Shown here one piece after another: positions 7,951 through 18,536 of a DNA stretch of 64,000 nt. The notes beneath the pieces were generated by a model, which worked only from the letters and a program-made list of their open reading frames with translations, was not told where the DNA came from and searched no databases. Source of the stretch: Turritopsis dohrnii. Taxonomy: Eukaryota; Cnidaria; Hydrozoa; Anthoathecata; Oceaniidae. Positions within the stretch are counted from its first letter, which is position 1. Every line of letters starts with the position of its first letter. The stretch is from positions 1 through 64,000 of the forward strand of contig BQMF02000336.1 in NCBI GenBank assembly GCA_027922465.2, written 5' to 3'. Position numbers and translations under genes: made by a program.

Positions 7951-8953
7951 AACAAAACGTAAAACGTAACAATAAGTGTCGTCTGAAACACTTAAATTGA
8001 TAGCTTAGAAACATCTTTTAATGAAGCGATCATGTAGAACAATCATTTATTGGAACAGAAAAACTTTTTCCGATAATTTTTAAATGTCGCAATGAAATTA
8101 CGATAAATCACAGCAAAGCATTTAGATTATAGCACCATTTGAAATGATCTATAATTAAACGCTGTGATGAAGAACATAATAAAGTCTCATAATTCAATCA
8201 GCTGATGGATGAAAAGTAAAGTATTTGCAAGGGAGTGGACAAGAATTTCTGTGGCATGAAGCATGAACATAATGAATGAATGAATGAAAGAATGAATGAA
8301 TGAACTGTTATCAGATAAGTCAGCCTTCACAATACTATCATCAACCTTATCAAGTCTTTTTTGCACCATCGGTTAACAAAGAAAAGTTGTTTATTAAATA
8401 AAAGTCATGCATATAAAGATTGCCACGTACTGCAAATTTAATACCTATCCTAACCTACTGCACTACCAGCAATTATTTCTTAAATTGTTTCTTTAAAAAA
8501 TGTCTGGACGCTGTACTGAAAATGGCGTATGACAAAAGCGAAGTTTATGACAATAAACTTATATCTATCTCTACAAGATACATTGCAAATTTTTTCATCG
8601 CTTATTTTAATTGGATCTTCTGAGCATATATACACTGCTTATATACGCTGATGTATACTTTACATGTTAATTAGCAAAGCAGTACAACAGTACCTTTATC
8701 TCCAAATTAAAAGCTTCGTAGATTGCTATGATATACGAGATTCTTTATTTATTCCGGAGCATCTCTGTTAACAACATTGATTAATACGATTAAAAGATCA
8801 ATGCTGTAGCTCATAGAATCAACTAAAACCTTTTACTCAATAATCCTTGTTGTTCCGAAATTAAGGATGCGAAAGTGTAGTGCTTACATGTCCTGTTTCA
8901 ATACAGTAAATAGACATGATTGACAGCGTAGTTGACATTCAACGCGGAATAAC
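7951..8953. other. Non-coding AT-rich stretch with a TGAA microsatellite
   Basis: A run of TGAA/ATGA tetranucleotides lies at about 8270-8303. No gene is supported. The short open frames at 8187-8369 and 8420-8623 are low-complexity or without motifs. Confidence 0.5.
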
Positions 8954-9151
8954 ATGTCTTTTAAACCTGTTTTTCTGCTTATATTAGCATTTTGGTATTG
9001 TTCAAGTAAAACTATAATCCGTGATGAAAGAGGAGATAGAGTTGTTGGTGGGATACAATGTCAGATGGGACAAACCCTTTATCATGGGCGTTGTATCACA
9101 GACGGCAGCAGTGATAAAACATGTATTAAAACTTCATCGAAACATAATTAG
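8954..9151 (+). CDS. Possible small secreted cysteine-containing peptide
   Basis: A 65-residue frame opens with a textbook signal-peptide pattern: basic Lys after the start, then a hydrophobic core (PVFLLILAFWYCSS). The remainder is hydrophilic, with three cysteines in the predicted mature part. Start context is AACATGTCT. I recognise no family. It could be a short secreted peptide, or the first exon of a larger gene whose later exons I cannot identify. A real secreted product is an inference from the signal sequence alone. Confidence 0.4.
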   Translation: MSFKPVFLLILAFWYCSSKTIIRDERGDRVVGGIQCQMGQTLYHGRCITDGSSDKTCIKTSSKHN

Positions 9152-10810
9152 AGACGGGTCTAACATAATTTCAGTTGTGGTTATTTTGTTTAGGCGAGAA
9201 AGACTTAAAAATTTGATTATTAGTAATGAATTCTCAAAAATTATCAGAACCTGATACAGGCTAGACACTAAAGATAAAGTACATGCATTGTTTTTAACAC
9301 CTTAGGGGTTACCTTTCAGACGATTTTGCCCACTGGTAAAAGTTCAGAAACCATCCTATCTGCAGGGTACGAGACGAGGTTGTCTTGATACATGAGCATG
9401 ATATTTGTTGAAACATCGCTGCGATGGAGTACATTTCAATAGAAATATGAGTAAAGTCATGGAAATCTAAGAATATGGGGGAACAACCCATTAAACAAGG
9501 ATTAAAAGGCACAATTATTAACCCCTCAAAATATATTTATATGCAAACATAAGGAACAGGAGCCAGATGGCGCAAAACGGTAGCAGCAAGCAGCATACTT
9601 TCGAAAGCACGACCAAAAAATAGTTAGTGTAAAGAGGTCTTATCGAATGTAAATGGGGTCTTATTAAGAAACGCAACCAGCAAATAATTTTCAAGACAAA
9701 GAAATGTACATACATGAGTCGAATTTTTTCAAGAAGAAAATTAAAAGAACTTATGTGTAAAAAAACGCGTCTGTTTCGAAAAAAATTAAAAACAATAACA
9801 AAGATTCCATGGACTCAAGAAACCTTCCCAAAAACTGTGATCTTTGAAATATTTAATGCAAAATGACGGTTCAGATAGCTGACAAACTTTAGATGTAATT
9901 AAAAAGTTCGTTAAGGTTGAACTACCGACGATAAAATCATACCTTAAATCCAAATGTTAAGCATTTTTAGTAAAAGTAACTACTTACTACTTTTAACTTA
10001 AAGCCTTACTACCAAAATATCTCTTTCTTCATGTATTATTAAGCGATGAAATATTAGAAAAATTTATTTTAGAATGTTTGCTGGATATAACCTTCGAATA
10101 TTTTTAGACTGCGTTCCTTTGTGAGATTTCATATGATTTTCTGAACGAAATCTGATCGACTGTTAAGCGTAGGCTAAAAACTGCCGTTTCGGCCGGAGGA
10201 GTAGGAGTAGTAGGAGTCCAAGGGTGTTTTAATACGGTATTCGCTTACGCTGCTACTGTAATTAATACAAACAAGACGACCGTATGATCGAACGATTTCG
10301 CGTACGTTCTTAAGAATAGCGTCCCTATAATAACGCCTATTCTAAATAAATACTCGAGAGTTCATGGAATTTATAATGAACCTGTTCTGCATGATCCTAC
10401 GTATTTTCGTACTTCAGAGTAACCTCCCTGTTTTTAAGTTACACTACTGATGTCGTTTTATGTTTTAAAAAAATATGCTAGTGTAAACAGAGAAATAAGA
10501 AAGTTTATGGTGTAAACGAAACTTTATTAATAATCACAAATTGAAACAAAAGAAATATACTTGTATGAACTGTAACCATGGCCATGACGCCAAGGGTAAA
10601 AAGAAATAGAAACAAAAGAAGTTTAAGTTAGTAAGTGCGGTCCCAAAAAAACCTTCGCCGTACATAGATTAGATAGAACGCCACCGAAACAAATATATTT
10701 CGCTTAGCGAAGTCTAAAAAGACATATGTAAAAGTTAACTGAAAACGGAATCTTGAAGTTTTCCAAACTTTCATCGGAGGTTTACATGTAGAGAACTGAT
10801 TCGTTTCCAA
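9152..10810. other. Non-coding stretch with a repeat scrap at about 10185-10255
   Basis: Nothing coding is supported. Bases 10185-10255 hold GGAGTAGGAGTAGTAGGAG, GGTGTTTTAATACGGTATT and CGCTTACGCTGC. The inverse complement of these recurs at about 49398-49470, so they belong to one dispersed repeat family. Confidence 0.5.
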
Positions 10811-11390
10811 TTTCGTTGAAGACCTGTATGTCAGTTAGTTCTCTGAGAATATGTAAGATCGAGAGAGCATCGAATCATTCGCTTTTCATGGTCGGTCTCA
10901 GCCATGTTTTTAGCCTCCTTGAGGCTGAAAGTGATCGATCAGGAGTGCAAGATGTGGCACAGTTTACGATTAAAACTTCTACAAGTTTTACAACATTTGG
11001 AATAAGGCCATTTTCACTTTGGCTCGTCGCTTTTATGCCAGTCAAAACATCATTAAAGCTTTTACCTGTTGGCAGCTTAACATAACTTTTAAAACAGAGA
11101 GATCCACTTTAACCGCATCATCATCATCATCATTGTGAAGTTTGACATAAAAATTGTACGATATCATCATCAATATTGTTATGATTGTTCTTCTAAAATG
11201 TTGCTTTGAAATGTAGCATCAAAGAATATTTTGGCTGATTCATCACTTTGTATTTTTTTAATACTCATAGTGTCAAGGTCACAGTATGTTGGCCATCGAT
11301 TGCAGGTTTGGTCTCTTTTCGCAAAGCTTTTGAAAGATTGTCACTCATTACATACAATCTGTGGGCCAAAGTCAACCCATTAAAAACTTA
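10811..11390 (-). pseudogene. hAT-like transposase relic (ZMYM1/DUF4371 type, C-terminal dimerisation part)
   Basis: Read on the minus strand, about 11085-10811 encodes the hallmark SASRRLKTWLRPTMKSE preceded by a Cys-Thr-Pro-Asp-Arg-Ser turn and followed by ILHILRELTD. This is the typical end of hAT dimerisation domains (SALRRxKTxLRxTM..ER). One in-frame TGA replaces the expected Arg of the ER pair. Further upstream, about 11390-11270 encodes GLTLAHRLYVMSDNLSKALR in another register, again matching the ZMYM1-like hAT pattern, before a stop. The two pieces are separated by several disruptions, so the gene is dead. No terminal repeats were found. Confidence 0.7.
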
Positions 11391-12825
11391 AAGGTTTTCA
11401 TCTTTGCTTGACATCTATTCATTCTAGGTTGAATTTTTTTATTAAGGGGTTCTTTCTTAAAAGTACTTCATTTCGTCATCGATTTTAATCGTATATTTAT
11501 GGACTGTGTCAGTAGCTTTGTCAAATTGCCATTACCACCTTCAACTTCGGACAGTAGTATACCTGGGCACGCTAAATATTGGATATATTCCATCAACACT
11601 TAAAATTACTGACGCAATTCAAGCTGATCTTTAAGTATTGGCAGTATTGGTGAGTTCAGCAACATCTTTACACTTACGCAGCTTTTTGACCTTTCGAATC
11701 TTCATTCTTTTTAAAGCATTCAGGTGATTTCTTCTAATTTCTAAAGGTAATAGAAATATAAGGGATGTCCTTGATATGTTCTACTGTTAACCTACATTCA
11801 TGGGTGCAGCATATGCAACACAAATATCTGTCGATATCATAATGGTGCCAATTGTGTCTTTGAAGCATTGTGGGTGACATTGGTGCTCACAATTCCAAAT
11901 TGTATTTTGTGGAATTAAGAATTGTCTGGTGTTCAAATAGATGAAATTGCTTGGTGGTGATTATTAACATCAGCAGTTGCATTTGCAATGGCTTTTACAG
12001 GGATTTTTACAACCTTTGTTGTGTTGCTAATATGTATCATTAGTGATAGTATTACTCACAGTGTTTTGCGATATTGGCAAAGATTGATATCGATTATTTT
12101 GTTACGAAAGCCACGACAAATTCAATTAAAATCGTAGAAATTTACTTACAAAAGAAACGTCTTCTTTATCTCTCGATTGCTTAATCAAAAGAACGATTCA
12201 GTGTTGATTTGTAAATTTGAAAATAAAATGCTATGCAATAACTTGATGAATGAAAGGTAAATGCAAGGTACCGGCCTTCCCCAGGATGACTGCCATGCAA
12301 AGTTATTTACAGTTAAAGGAAATAAATAATAATGAGCTAACTGCACGATTTTCATCCTTGTAAAAAATAATAACAATAAATAGGAGGATGAGAAAACTAA
12401 CTTATTAGTTGGAAATAATGCTGCATTTCTTGAGTCGCAGATTTACTTACATATGAGCCATGTAACATGTATATCGTTGTAAAATATATCAAACATATCT
12501 AGAGCCTGATCAAATTTCCCGATCATGATGATAAATCAGAGGATTCTTTTTTTTTGGCAGATATAAAGTCAGTTTCCATATAATTATCTGGACATGATCA
12601 AAACTGGAAAATACTTCAACATAGGACGCCGATACCATTAACTATAAGTCTGAAGAATAAATTCAAAACTACCAAGGAAAAGGATATAAAATTAGTTATT
12701 CAGCTGTATGAGAGCAATTTGCAAGAAGCAATTTCCCAAAACCTCTGCTCCAATTGTGTCCATTTTCAGCAAGATGAGTCACTTAGTACTTTCGACCTAC
12801 ATATCAGATACATCTTTATTTTCAG
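11391..12825. other. Non-coding stretch, possibly decayed hAT sequence
   Basis: This region is upstream of the hAT relic on its coding strand and may hold further decayed parts of that element. I could not read a continuous coding signal in it. The open frame at 12185-12376 has no motif. Confidence 0.35.
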
Positions 12826-13081
12826 AGCTCTACAACATGGTTACATTTACCGTTTCCAATTCCTAAATTGAAATTTTCATCAGGGGGATCGTTCAGGGGA
12901 AAGGCGATTTTACCCATCCTTTTCGAAATTAAGTTAGGTAAAAAGTTTTTACCAGTTTTTCAAGCTATACAACATGGGTACATTTTCTAGTCCCGATTCC
13001 GTAATTGAAATTTTCGTCACGGGATTTTTGCACATCCGTTTCGAAATAAAAGTCGTAAAAAACTTTTACGCGAGATAATAG
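12826..13081 (+). mobile_element. Two partial Helitron 3' ends
   Basis: Two successive fragments carry the family 3'-end body (ACAACATGG..., TTCCTAAATTGAAATTTTCA). The first ends at the hairpin GTAAAAAGTTTTTAC, the second at GTAAAAAACTTTTAC followed by CGCGAGATAATAG, where ATAG replaces CTAG. They mark the left beginning of the Helitron chain. Confidence 0.65.
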
Positions 13082-14902
13082 TCTACTTATACTAATTCGC
13101 AATCGTGTGCAACACATTTAACTTAGAGAGTGTTTTGTTTTTGTTTTTTTAATGGTCAAAATCTTCTTAATCGTGGTCATATAGCGGCAGTCCGACCACG
13201 CAAGACACATTCACATTCCGCGATTAGTATATGCTCCTCCGTTTTGTTATCTTTGGTTTGCGCAGTGGAAATCAGCCGAAAAACGTCTTTGGAGGAGTGC
13301 GAGCAATGCAATCTTCTTCGTTCGAAATTTGTCAACGATCATTTCGTGAGCAAGAAACTTCGCGAAGAAGACGTGTTTCGTTTTGTATACGAATATTTTA
13401 ATTTAAATTTGATTGTTTTAGGTAGTTTCTGCGAAAAACCGTATCGTGAAGATTGAACTAACAAGTGTGGAAGCAAATCGACGAAAGAACTGAAAAAAAT
13501 TTAAGTTTCGGGATCGTTTTCTTTTCGGTTTTGTCAAGTAGAGTACATTATTGTTTACAGTGCAGAATGTACAAGAATCTTTTACTTATTTACTAATTTT
13601 ACTTATTATAATACCTTTCCTTTTTTGTTTCTAGAACTTAAAAACGGATGCCTGCAGAAAGATCTTTACTCAGGTAAAATGTTTTTGTTTTTTATCGTTT
13701 TCGTTGAGCTACCACTTCGTAGAGATTTAATTAAGAAGTGGACATAAATATACGAAAAACTGATTGTTTTCTTCGTTAGCATATCGGTAGAGAAAGACGA
13801 AAAAGAAAGAAAAACTTTGCGGGGCGAATAACTTGGATGTGGAGCATCGTTGTTATTGTTGACAACAGCATGCTTAGCAAAGGTGATGTTACTTATTATT
13901 ATTCTGTATTATTATATTGTTCTGTTATTTACAAAAACAAAAATGGTTCCAGAGTTGTGACCATGAGGCAAGCGTAAGCTGTTGCTGTTGAAAGGCTCTT
14001 TGGCTGTAGCTACATCATACATGATCTTTATAGATTTTATTCATTTAAGCGTATTTTTACTTTTTAAATGTGATTATAGTGTCTTCTTCTGCATGGTTTA
14101 TTCATTTAGATTTGTTCCTTTTTCACAAGAAAGAAAGTAATTTGAATTTGTTTTTGATAATGCTCCCAGTGGATGTATATACCTGTATTTGATTATGCGA
14201 CATTCTAATTCATGGAATTTTTCTTATTTTTTTATTTTTTCATGTTTATGCATTATTTTGTGTTATGGTAATCGTTTACGTACTATGCCTGGGTAATTAA
14301 CTTTGGCATTATGATTTTATTTGTGACTTCTGGGTAAATTTTTGTTCTTAGTTATTATTTTTAGGATAAATGCGTACTTGAATTTAATTTTTTTTAATTT
14401 TTTTTTTGTTGTTGTTTATTTCAATATTCTTATAGGATGATTAGGTTTTCGGTATTACAATTGAAATATTATCCTTTTAGGTAATAATAAAAAAAGCATA
14501 AAGAAATGAAACTCACGGTTTTAATCATGACGTTGATGGTTTTGGGAAGAACAGACTATATATCATTTCAAAAATTCATTAATGATTGCAGTCCAGTAGT
14601 AACTTTGGAACAAAAGAAAAAGTTGGAAGGTATCAATTTGTTTTGAATTAACATTTTGTAATGTTTGGTTTCGTATGTCTGGGTAAACAGTTCTGTGTTA
14701 TATATTGCCATTTTTTTACATTAAAGTTACTTCTCTTCTGCGTATAAATATATATTCTGAGCCATGTTGCTATTTGTTTCTGTTTTTAATCTTCTGAATG
14801 TAATAACAAATTAATGCCTGTAAAAAACTTTTATACAAGTGAAATTCTGTGACAGAACGCATACTGAACATGGGTGGCGAGCGACGGCGCCTTGGCGGCT
14901 AG
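13082..14902 (+). mobile_element. Non-autonomous Helitron with foreign, intron-like interior
   Basis: The 5' end TCTACTTATACTAATTCGC begins immediately after the preceding 3' end. The 3' end is a GCGCCTTGGCGGCTAG terminus like the coding Helitron's hairpin-CTAG end. The first ~130 bp match the other copies. The ~1.6-kb interior does not, and contains several AG..GT-bounded segments, for example 13635-13673 and 14481-14629. This suggests capture of part of a spliced host gene (inference). Confidence 0.65.
14481..14629 (+). CDS. Signal-peptide-like exon inside a Helitron
   Basis: Bounded by TTTTAG at 14480 and a GT donor at 14630. The ATG at 14506 opens MKLTVLIMTLMVLGRTDYIS, with a hydrophobic core typical of a signal peptide. 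It then runs hydrophilic through an FINDC..LEQKKKLEG tail into the donor. This is how the first coding exon of a small secreted protein would look. No downstream exon could be identified before the Helitron ends at 14902, so it is probably a captured gene fragment. The protein family is not recognised. Confidence 0.4.
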
Positions 14903-15441
14903 TCTACTTATACTAATTCGCAATGTGTGTAACACATTTAACTTAGAGAGTGTTTTGTTTTTGTTTTTTTAATGGTCAAAATCTTCTTAATCGTGGTCAT
15001 TTTTTCGTTAGACCATTGATAATTGACGATTAGTATAATAGCACGCGGCGTGACGTCAGTTTTTTTTACCTTATCACGGGGGGATTCATTGCATTGCATC
15101 CCCAATCGAACGCGACGTTTTTGGGGAAATATCTCGGGAACCAATAGGGATAACTGACGTTTTTTGGGTTCCGCGATACGGATGACGGGGTGACGCAACA
15201 TTTGGGATTAAATTTTATTTGGTACTGCGGCTATGACGTCATCAAAATCTTTGATCGCTGACATCTCTGCAACGGTTGATCGTAGCGAAACGATCCCATA
15301 CATTTTTTTGCTCAGTTTTTCGAGCTCTACAACATGGGTACACTTTCCAGTCACGATTTTGTGATTTAATTTTTCGTCACCCATTTTCGACACATTCTTT
15401 CCAAAATTTAAGCCGTAAAAAACTTTTACGCGAGATACTAG
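14903..15441 (+). mobile_element. 539-bp non-autonomous Helitron
   Basis: Starts TCTACTTATACTAATTCGC directly after the previous CTAG. Ends with hairpin GTAAAAAACTTTTAC, CGCGAGATA and CTAG at 15438-15441. A 3' hairpin 8-10 bases before CTAG with a TC start is the classic Helitron terminal pattern. It is about the same size and body as the tandem copies at 27824-30595. Confidence 0.85.
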
Positions 15442-15593
15442 TCTATCTATATATACTAATTCGCTTTGTGCATCCCACTTTTAATTTAGAGAGTGACATA
15501 TTTGTTTTTTTTTCACGGTCGAATCCTTCTTATTTTTTCCCTTTTTGTCGTAAAACCACGCAGAGCGAGAACACTTTTTTTAATGTTACGTAA

Positions 15594-16904
15594 TCTAAGT
15601 GTGACGTTTCTTTCGAGAGACCAACACAATGCGCATTAAACTGTGTAGAGGCCGAGAGACGTTTTTTTAAAATTACGTAATCAGTATACACGTACACAAG
15701 TATACGTAATCGAAGTGTGACGTTTCTTTCGGGAACCCTATACAATGCGCATTTATTTTGATTTATTTTGATTGTTTTGATCGACGTGATGCTTTTGAAC
15801 CAATCAAAATTGTTTTCCAGAATCGGGCAAACTATAGCAACCAATTCGTTTAGAAAATAAACAAATTTGATAATTTGTTATTGAGTGCAGCTACGCGAGT
15901 GTAACAAAAGAATTTAAATAAAAGAACAATAGATATTGTTTATATTTAATCGAAAAATACGTAAAGGAGGTGAGATTTTATAAAATGAAAGCAATTCCGA
16001 AGATGTTTGTCATCTTGTAACTCGAAATTCAAGTCAAAACAAGAAACAAAATTTTTAATAGGTCGATATTTCGATTTATTTGCTAAATCATTATCAAGAC
16101 AGTAAAAGTGTAAAAGTCTAAAACAAGCTTATATACAAATTGAGAAAATCATAAAAGAAGTGATGAAATGTTAAAACGCATTGATAGAATAAAAGAAATA
16201 TAAGTAGATCAAAAAGGCTAGAACGCTCCTGGGAATCATATGAGATTTGTTTATTTGTTTTCATTACGACTGTTTTTCCAGTCTTTTTAATGGAACATTC
16301 ATCCAGTTTCATCTGTCTGTTCATAGTTTCCCTACATTGTTTGGGAAAGAACTGTTACTTTAGCCACTGTCAGCATCTTCTATCTGCATTCATTTTATTT
16401 GTTCATTTTATTTGTTGTTGTTAGGGTTGTCGTCTTACGTTAGTTTTGCTGCGCACAGACTACGCCAACGAAGTGAGATCTGTTTATTTATTTTCAGTTT
16501 AATTTAAAAATGGTAAACTTTACGACGGTTTTTCCAAACTTTTAAGTTGAATGAACTTTTCTGTTATGTTCATTTTTCCTCTACAGTGTTTGGGAAAGAA
16601 CTATTTGTCAGTTTGGCCGTGGTTAGAACCCTTTGTTTATGTTTTTAACCTATTACTTTTCTAACACGTTTTCTATCTGCATTCCAGGTTCGTCTTTTGT
16701 ACGTTATAATTTTTGCCAGTTCATTTCCAAAAGACTTTCGTTCTTAGATAGAAAGGTTTGTTGAAGAATATTTATCACAGTTTCGACTATTTCTTTGTAT
16801 TTCGTATTAGTCAGTTTGCTTCTGCTTCTGCCTAGATTTGTGCTGTTTATTCACAGTGGGTAGCTATCTCTTTCTTTTTGTTGTTTTAGTGTTTCTGAAC
16901 TGTG
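15594..16904 (+). other. Helitron 5' leader before the Rep/helicase gene
   Basis: Non-coding region between the Helitron 5' end and the ATG at 16905. A TTGTTGTTTTAG acceptor-like site at 16878-16889 just before the ATG suggests a 5'-UTR intron. No other gene is supported here. Confidence 0.4.
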
Positions 16905-17813
16905 ATGTTTAATATAAGAGGCACTAATATTATTCCTGGCTTCCAAGCAGTTTTTAGGAATGGCCAGTTTGTGCTCCAGCCACCTGATCAGCAGCAAATA
17001 CGCTCTGTTATTCAGCGTCGTCATGCACACGAAGATGTGGCTGAGGCAAGGCGCCAACAGCTTCAGCAAAACGTTAATATCCAGCCACCAGATATTCAGG
17101 CAGATAATGAACGTCTTAGAATCAATGATACCGAAAGACGTGTTCAGTATCGTCAGGTTGAAGATGAGGGTCAAAGATTAGCCCGGCGAAATGCAAATGT
17201 TCGTCGCATGAGGGCTAGACGGGCTAATTTACCCTTGCATCGTGCTGCTCGGCAAGACCAACTGCTTGAGCTACATTATCTTAGTGCCATGGACAAGGTC
17301 TGTCAGTTTTGTGGTGCCAAGATGTTTGCTGACGAATCTAATTTTAAGTGTTGTCACAATGGTAAAGTTCATTTAGATAACATTTATTATCCTAATGACC
17401 TTAAAGATCTTTTAGTAGGTGATAACAATCAAGCAAAGAACTTTCAAGAAAATATTCGAAAGTTCAACAGTTCGGTTGCTTTTGCTTCTATGGGTGCGAA
17501 ATTGGCTGTACCGCCAGGTCGTGGTCCACCGGTTTTTCGTATCAATGGCCAGGTATGTCACCGAACAGGTAATTTACACCCACCGCCAGGTGTTCCTCCA
17601 TCATATGGTCAACTGTATATTTATGATGGTATGGATGCATTCAACGAGCGAATGGCAAGACCAGAAAATCAAGGTTGCTCCCCCGAAGTCATGCAAACTT
17701 TGCAAGATATCATTTTACGGGAGAGTCCTTATGCAGCTGCTTATAAACACATGAGTGAGGTAGAAGCAGAGGAACTGCATCGCGCAAATGAACAGAATCG
17801 CCACCCATCTGAG
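16905..17813 (+). pseudogene. Helitron Rep/helicase: N-terminal domain with Cys/His finger
   Basis: The ATG at 16905 opens MFNIRGTNIIPGFQ. The segment is Arg/Gln-rich and then shows HYLSAMDKVCQFCGAKMFAD, with CC..H ligands following, the Helitron N-terminal zinc-finger-like motif. It continues through the HPPPGVPPSYGQLYIYD type stretch to a C-terminal HPSE. The following ~60-100 codons typical of the family (a DRRRYN..PxxxEVA-type region and the first LFPRG block) are absent. After GAG at 17811-17813 comes GTAAGT, but splicing to the AG at 17892 would be out of frame, so an internal deletion is the better explanation. Related autonomous copies elsewhere may be intact. Confidence 0.8.
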
Positions 17814-17872
17814 GTAAGTGGAAATAGATATTTACTGATAGATATTTACTAAATACTGATCTTTCAACTGCT

Positions 17873-17986
17873 TTGCAATATTATACTTATAGGTTTGCGT
17901 TTAGAGATGCTTTTAGCCCCATCTTAAAAGGTAAAAGGTTACTTCAGCAATTTGCTGTAGATTGTTACTGCAAAGTTGAATCCGAC
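17873..17986 (+). pseudogene. Helitron Rep: fragment left of the CACTA insertion
   Basis: Encodes QYYTYRFAFRDAFSPILKGK and RLLQQFAVDCYCKVESD, the conserved block that normally precedes the RLNYIRRNQ motif of Helitron Rep proteins. The coding sequence stops exactly at base 17986 and resumes in frame at 21862, where RLNYIRRNQ follows. The CACTA element and one copy of the GAC duplication lie between. Confidence 0.85.
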
Positions 17987-18004
17987 CACTGCGCCGACGT
18001 TACC

Positions 18005-18285
18005 AGTATCCAGTGTTATACGCTTCCGCATATCTTTGCATACGGACATGTATGCTTTACTATGCGGAGTGTATGCGGAGTTGGTATGCGGAGATATTCA
18101 TCTTGCATACGGACACTTTTGTATCCGGATGTATGCGGACTTTGCATATACTCCGCATATACTTGTTATATCTCCGCATATTCTTTGGATACCTTCAGCA
18201 TAACTCCGCATATCGATTTGAGAAAATCCGCATATCAACTTCGCATATTAAATCCAGAATTCCGCATATCAACTCCTCATATCAG
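18005..18285. repeat. Left subterminal TCCGCATA array of the CACTA-type element
   Basis: At least fifteen copies of TCCGCATA or its complement TATGCGGA, in both orientations, separated by 5-20 bp. Subterminal arrays of this sort bind the transposase in plant CACTA elements. The open frames covering this region arise from the repeats. Confidence 0.85.
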
Positions 18286-18536
18286 ATTTTTTCCCGTTTT
18301 TTCCCGTTTATTAATGATAAGTCATTTACAGTATTTCATGTTTTTTCCAATATGAAAAATGATGACTTTAAATTAGTTTACATTTATCTATTTTTAACCA
18401 AACATAAAACAAGTACAAGCTGTCTACAATCGAACCCGTGCAAATCAAGCTGCTTAACAAGACGGATTAACGGATTGACGGAGCTTGTGATATAACGAGT
18501 TCTCCTATCAAAATATTTTTTCTGAAACTTTCGCAG

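Noticed and set aside
17814..17892. Intron between the Helitron N-terminal part and the next Rep block
   Set aside because: GTAAGT and TTATAG are present, but splicing leaves the wrong phase and a conserved family segment is missing anyway; an internal deletion explains it better.
17873..18495. Open frames of up to 160 residues over the TCCGCATA region
   Set aside because: Only the first ~30 residues are Helitron Rep. The rest is translation of the CACTA subterminal repeats.
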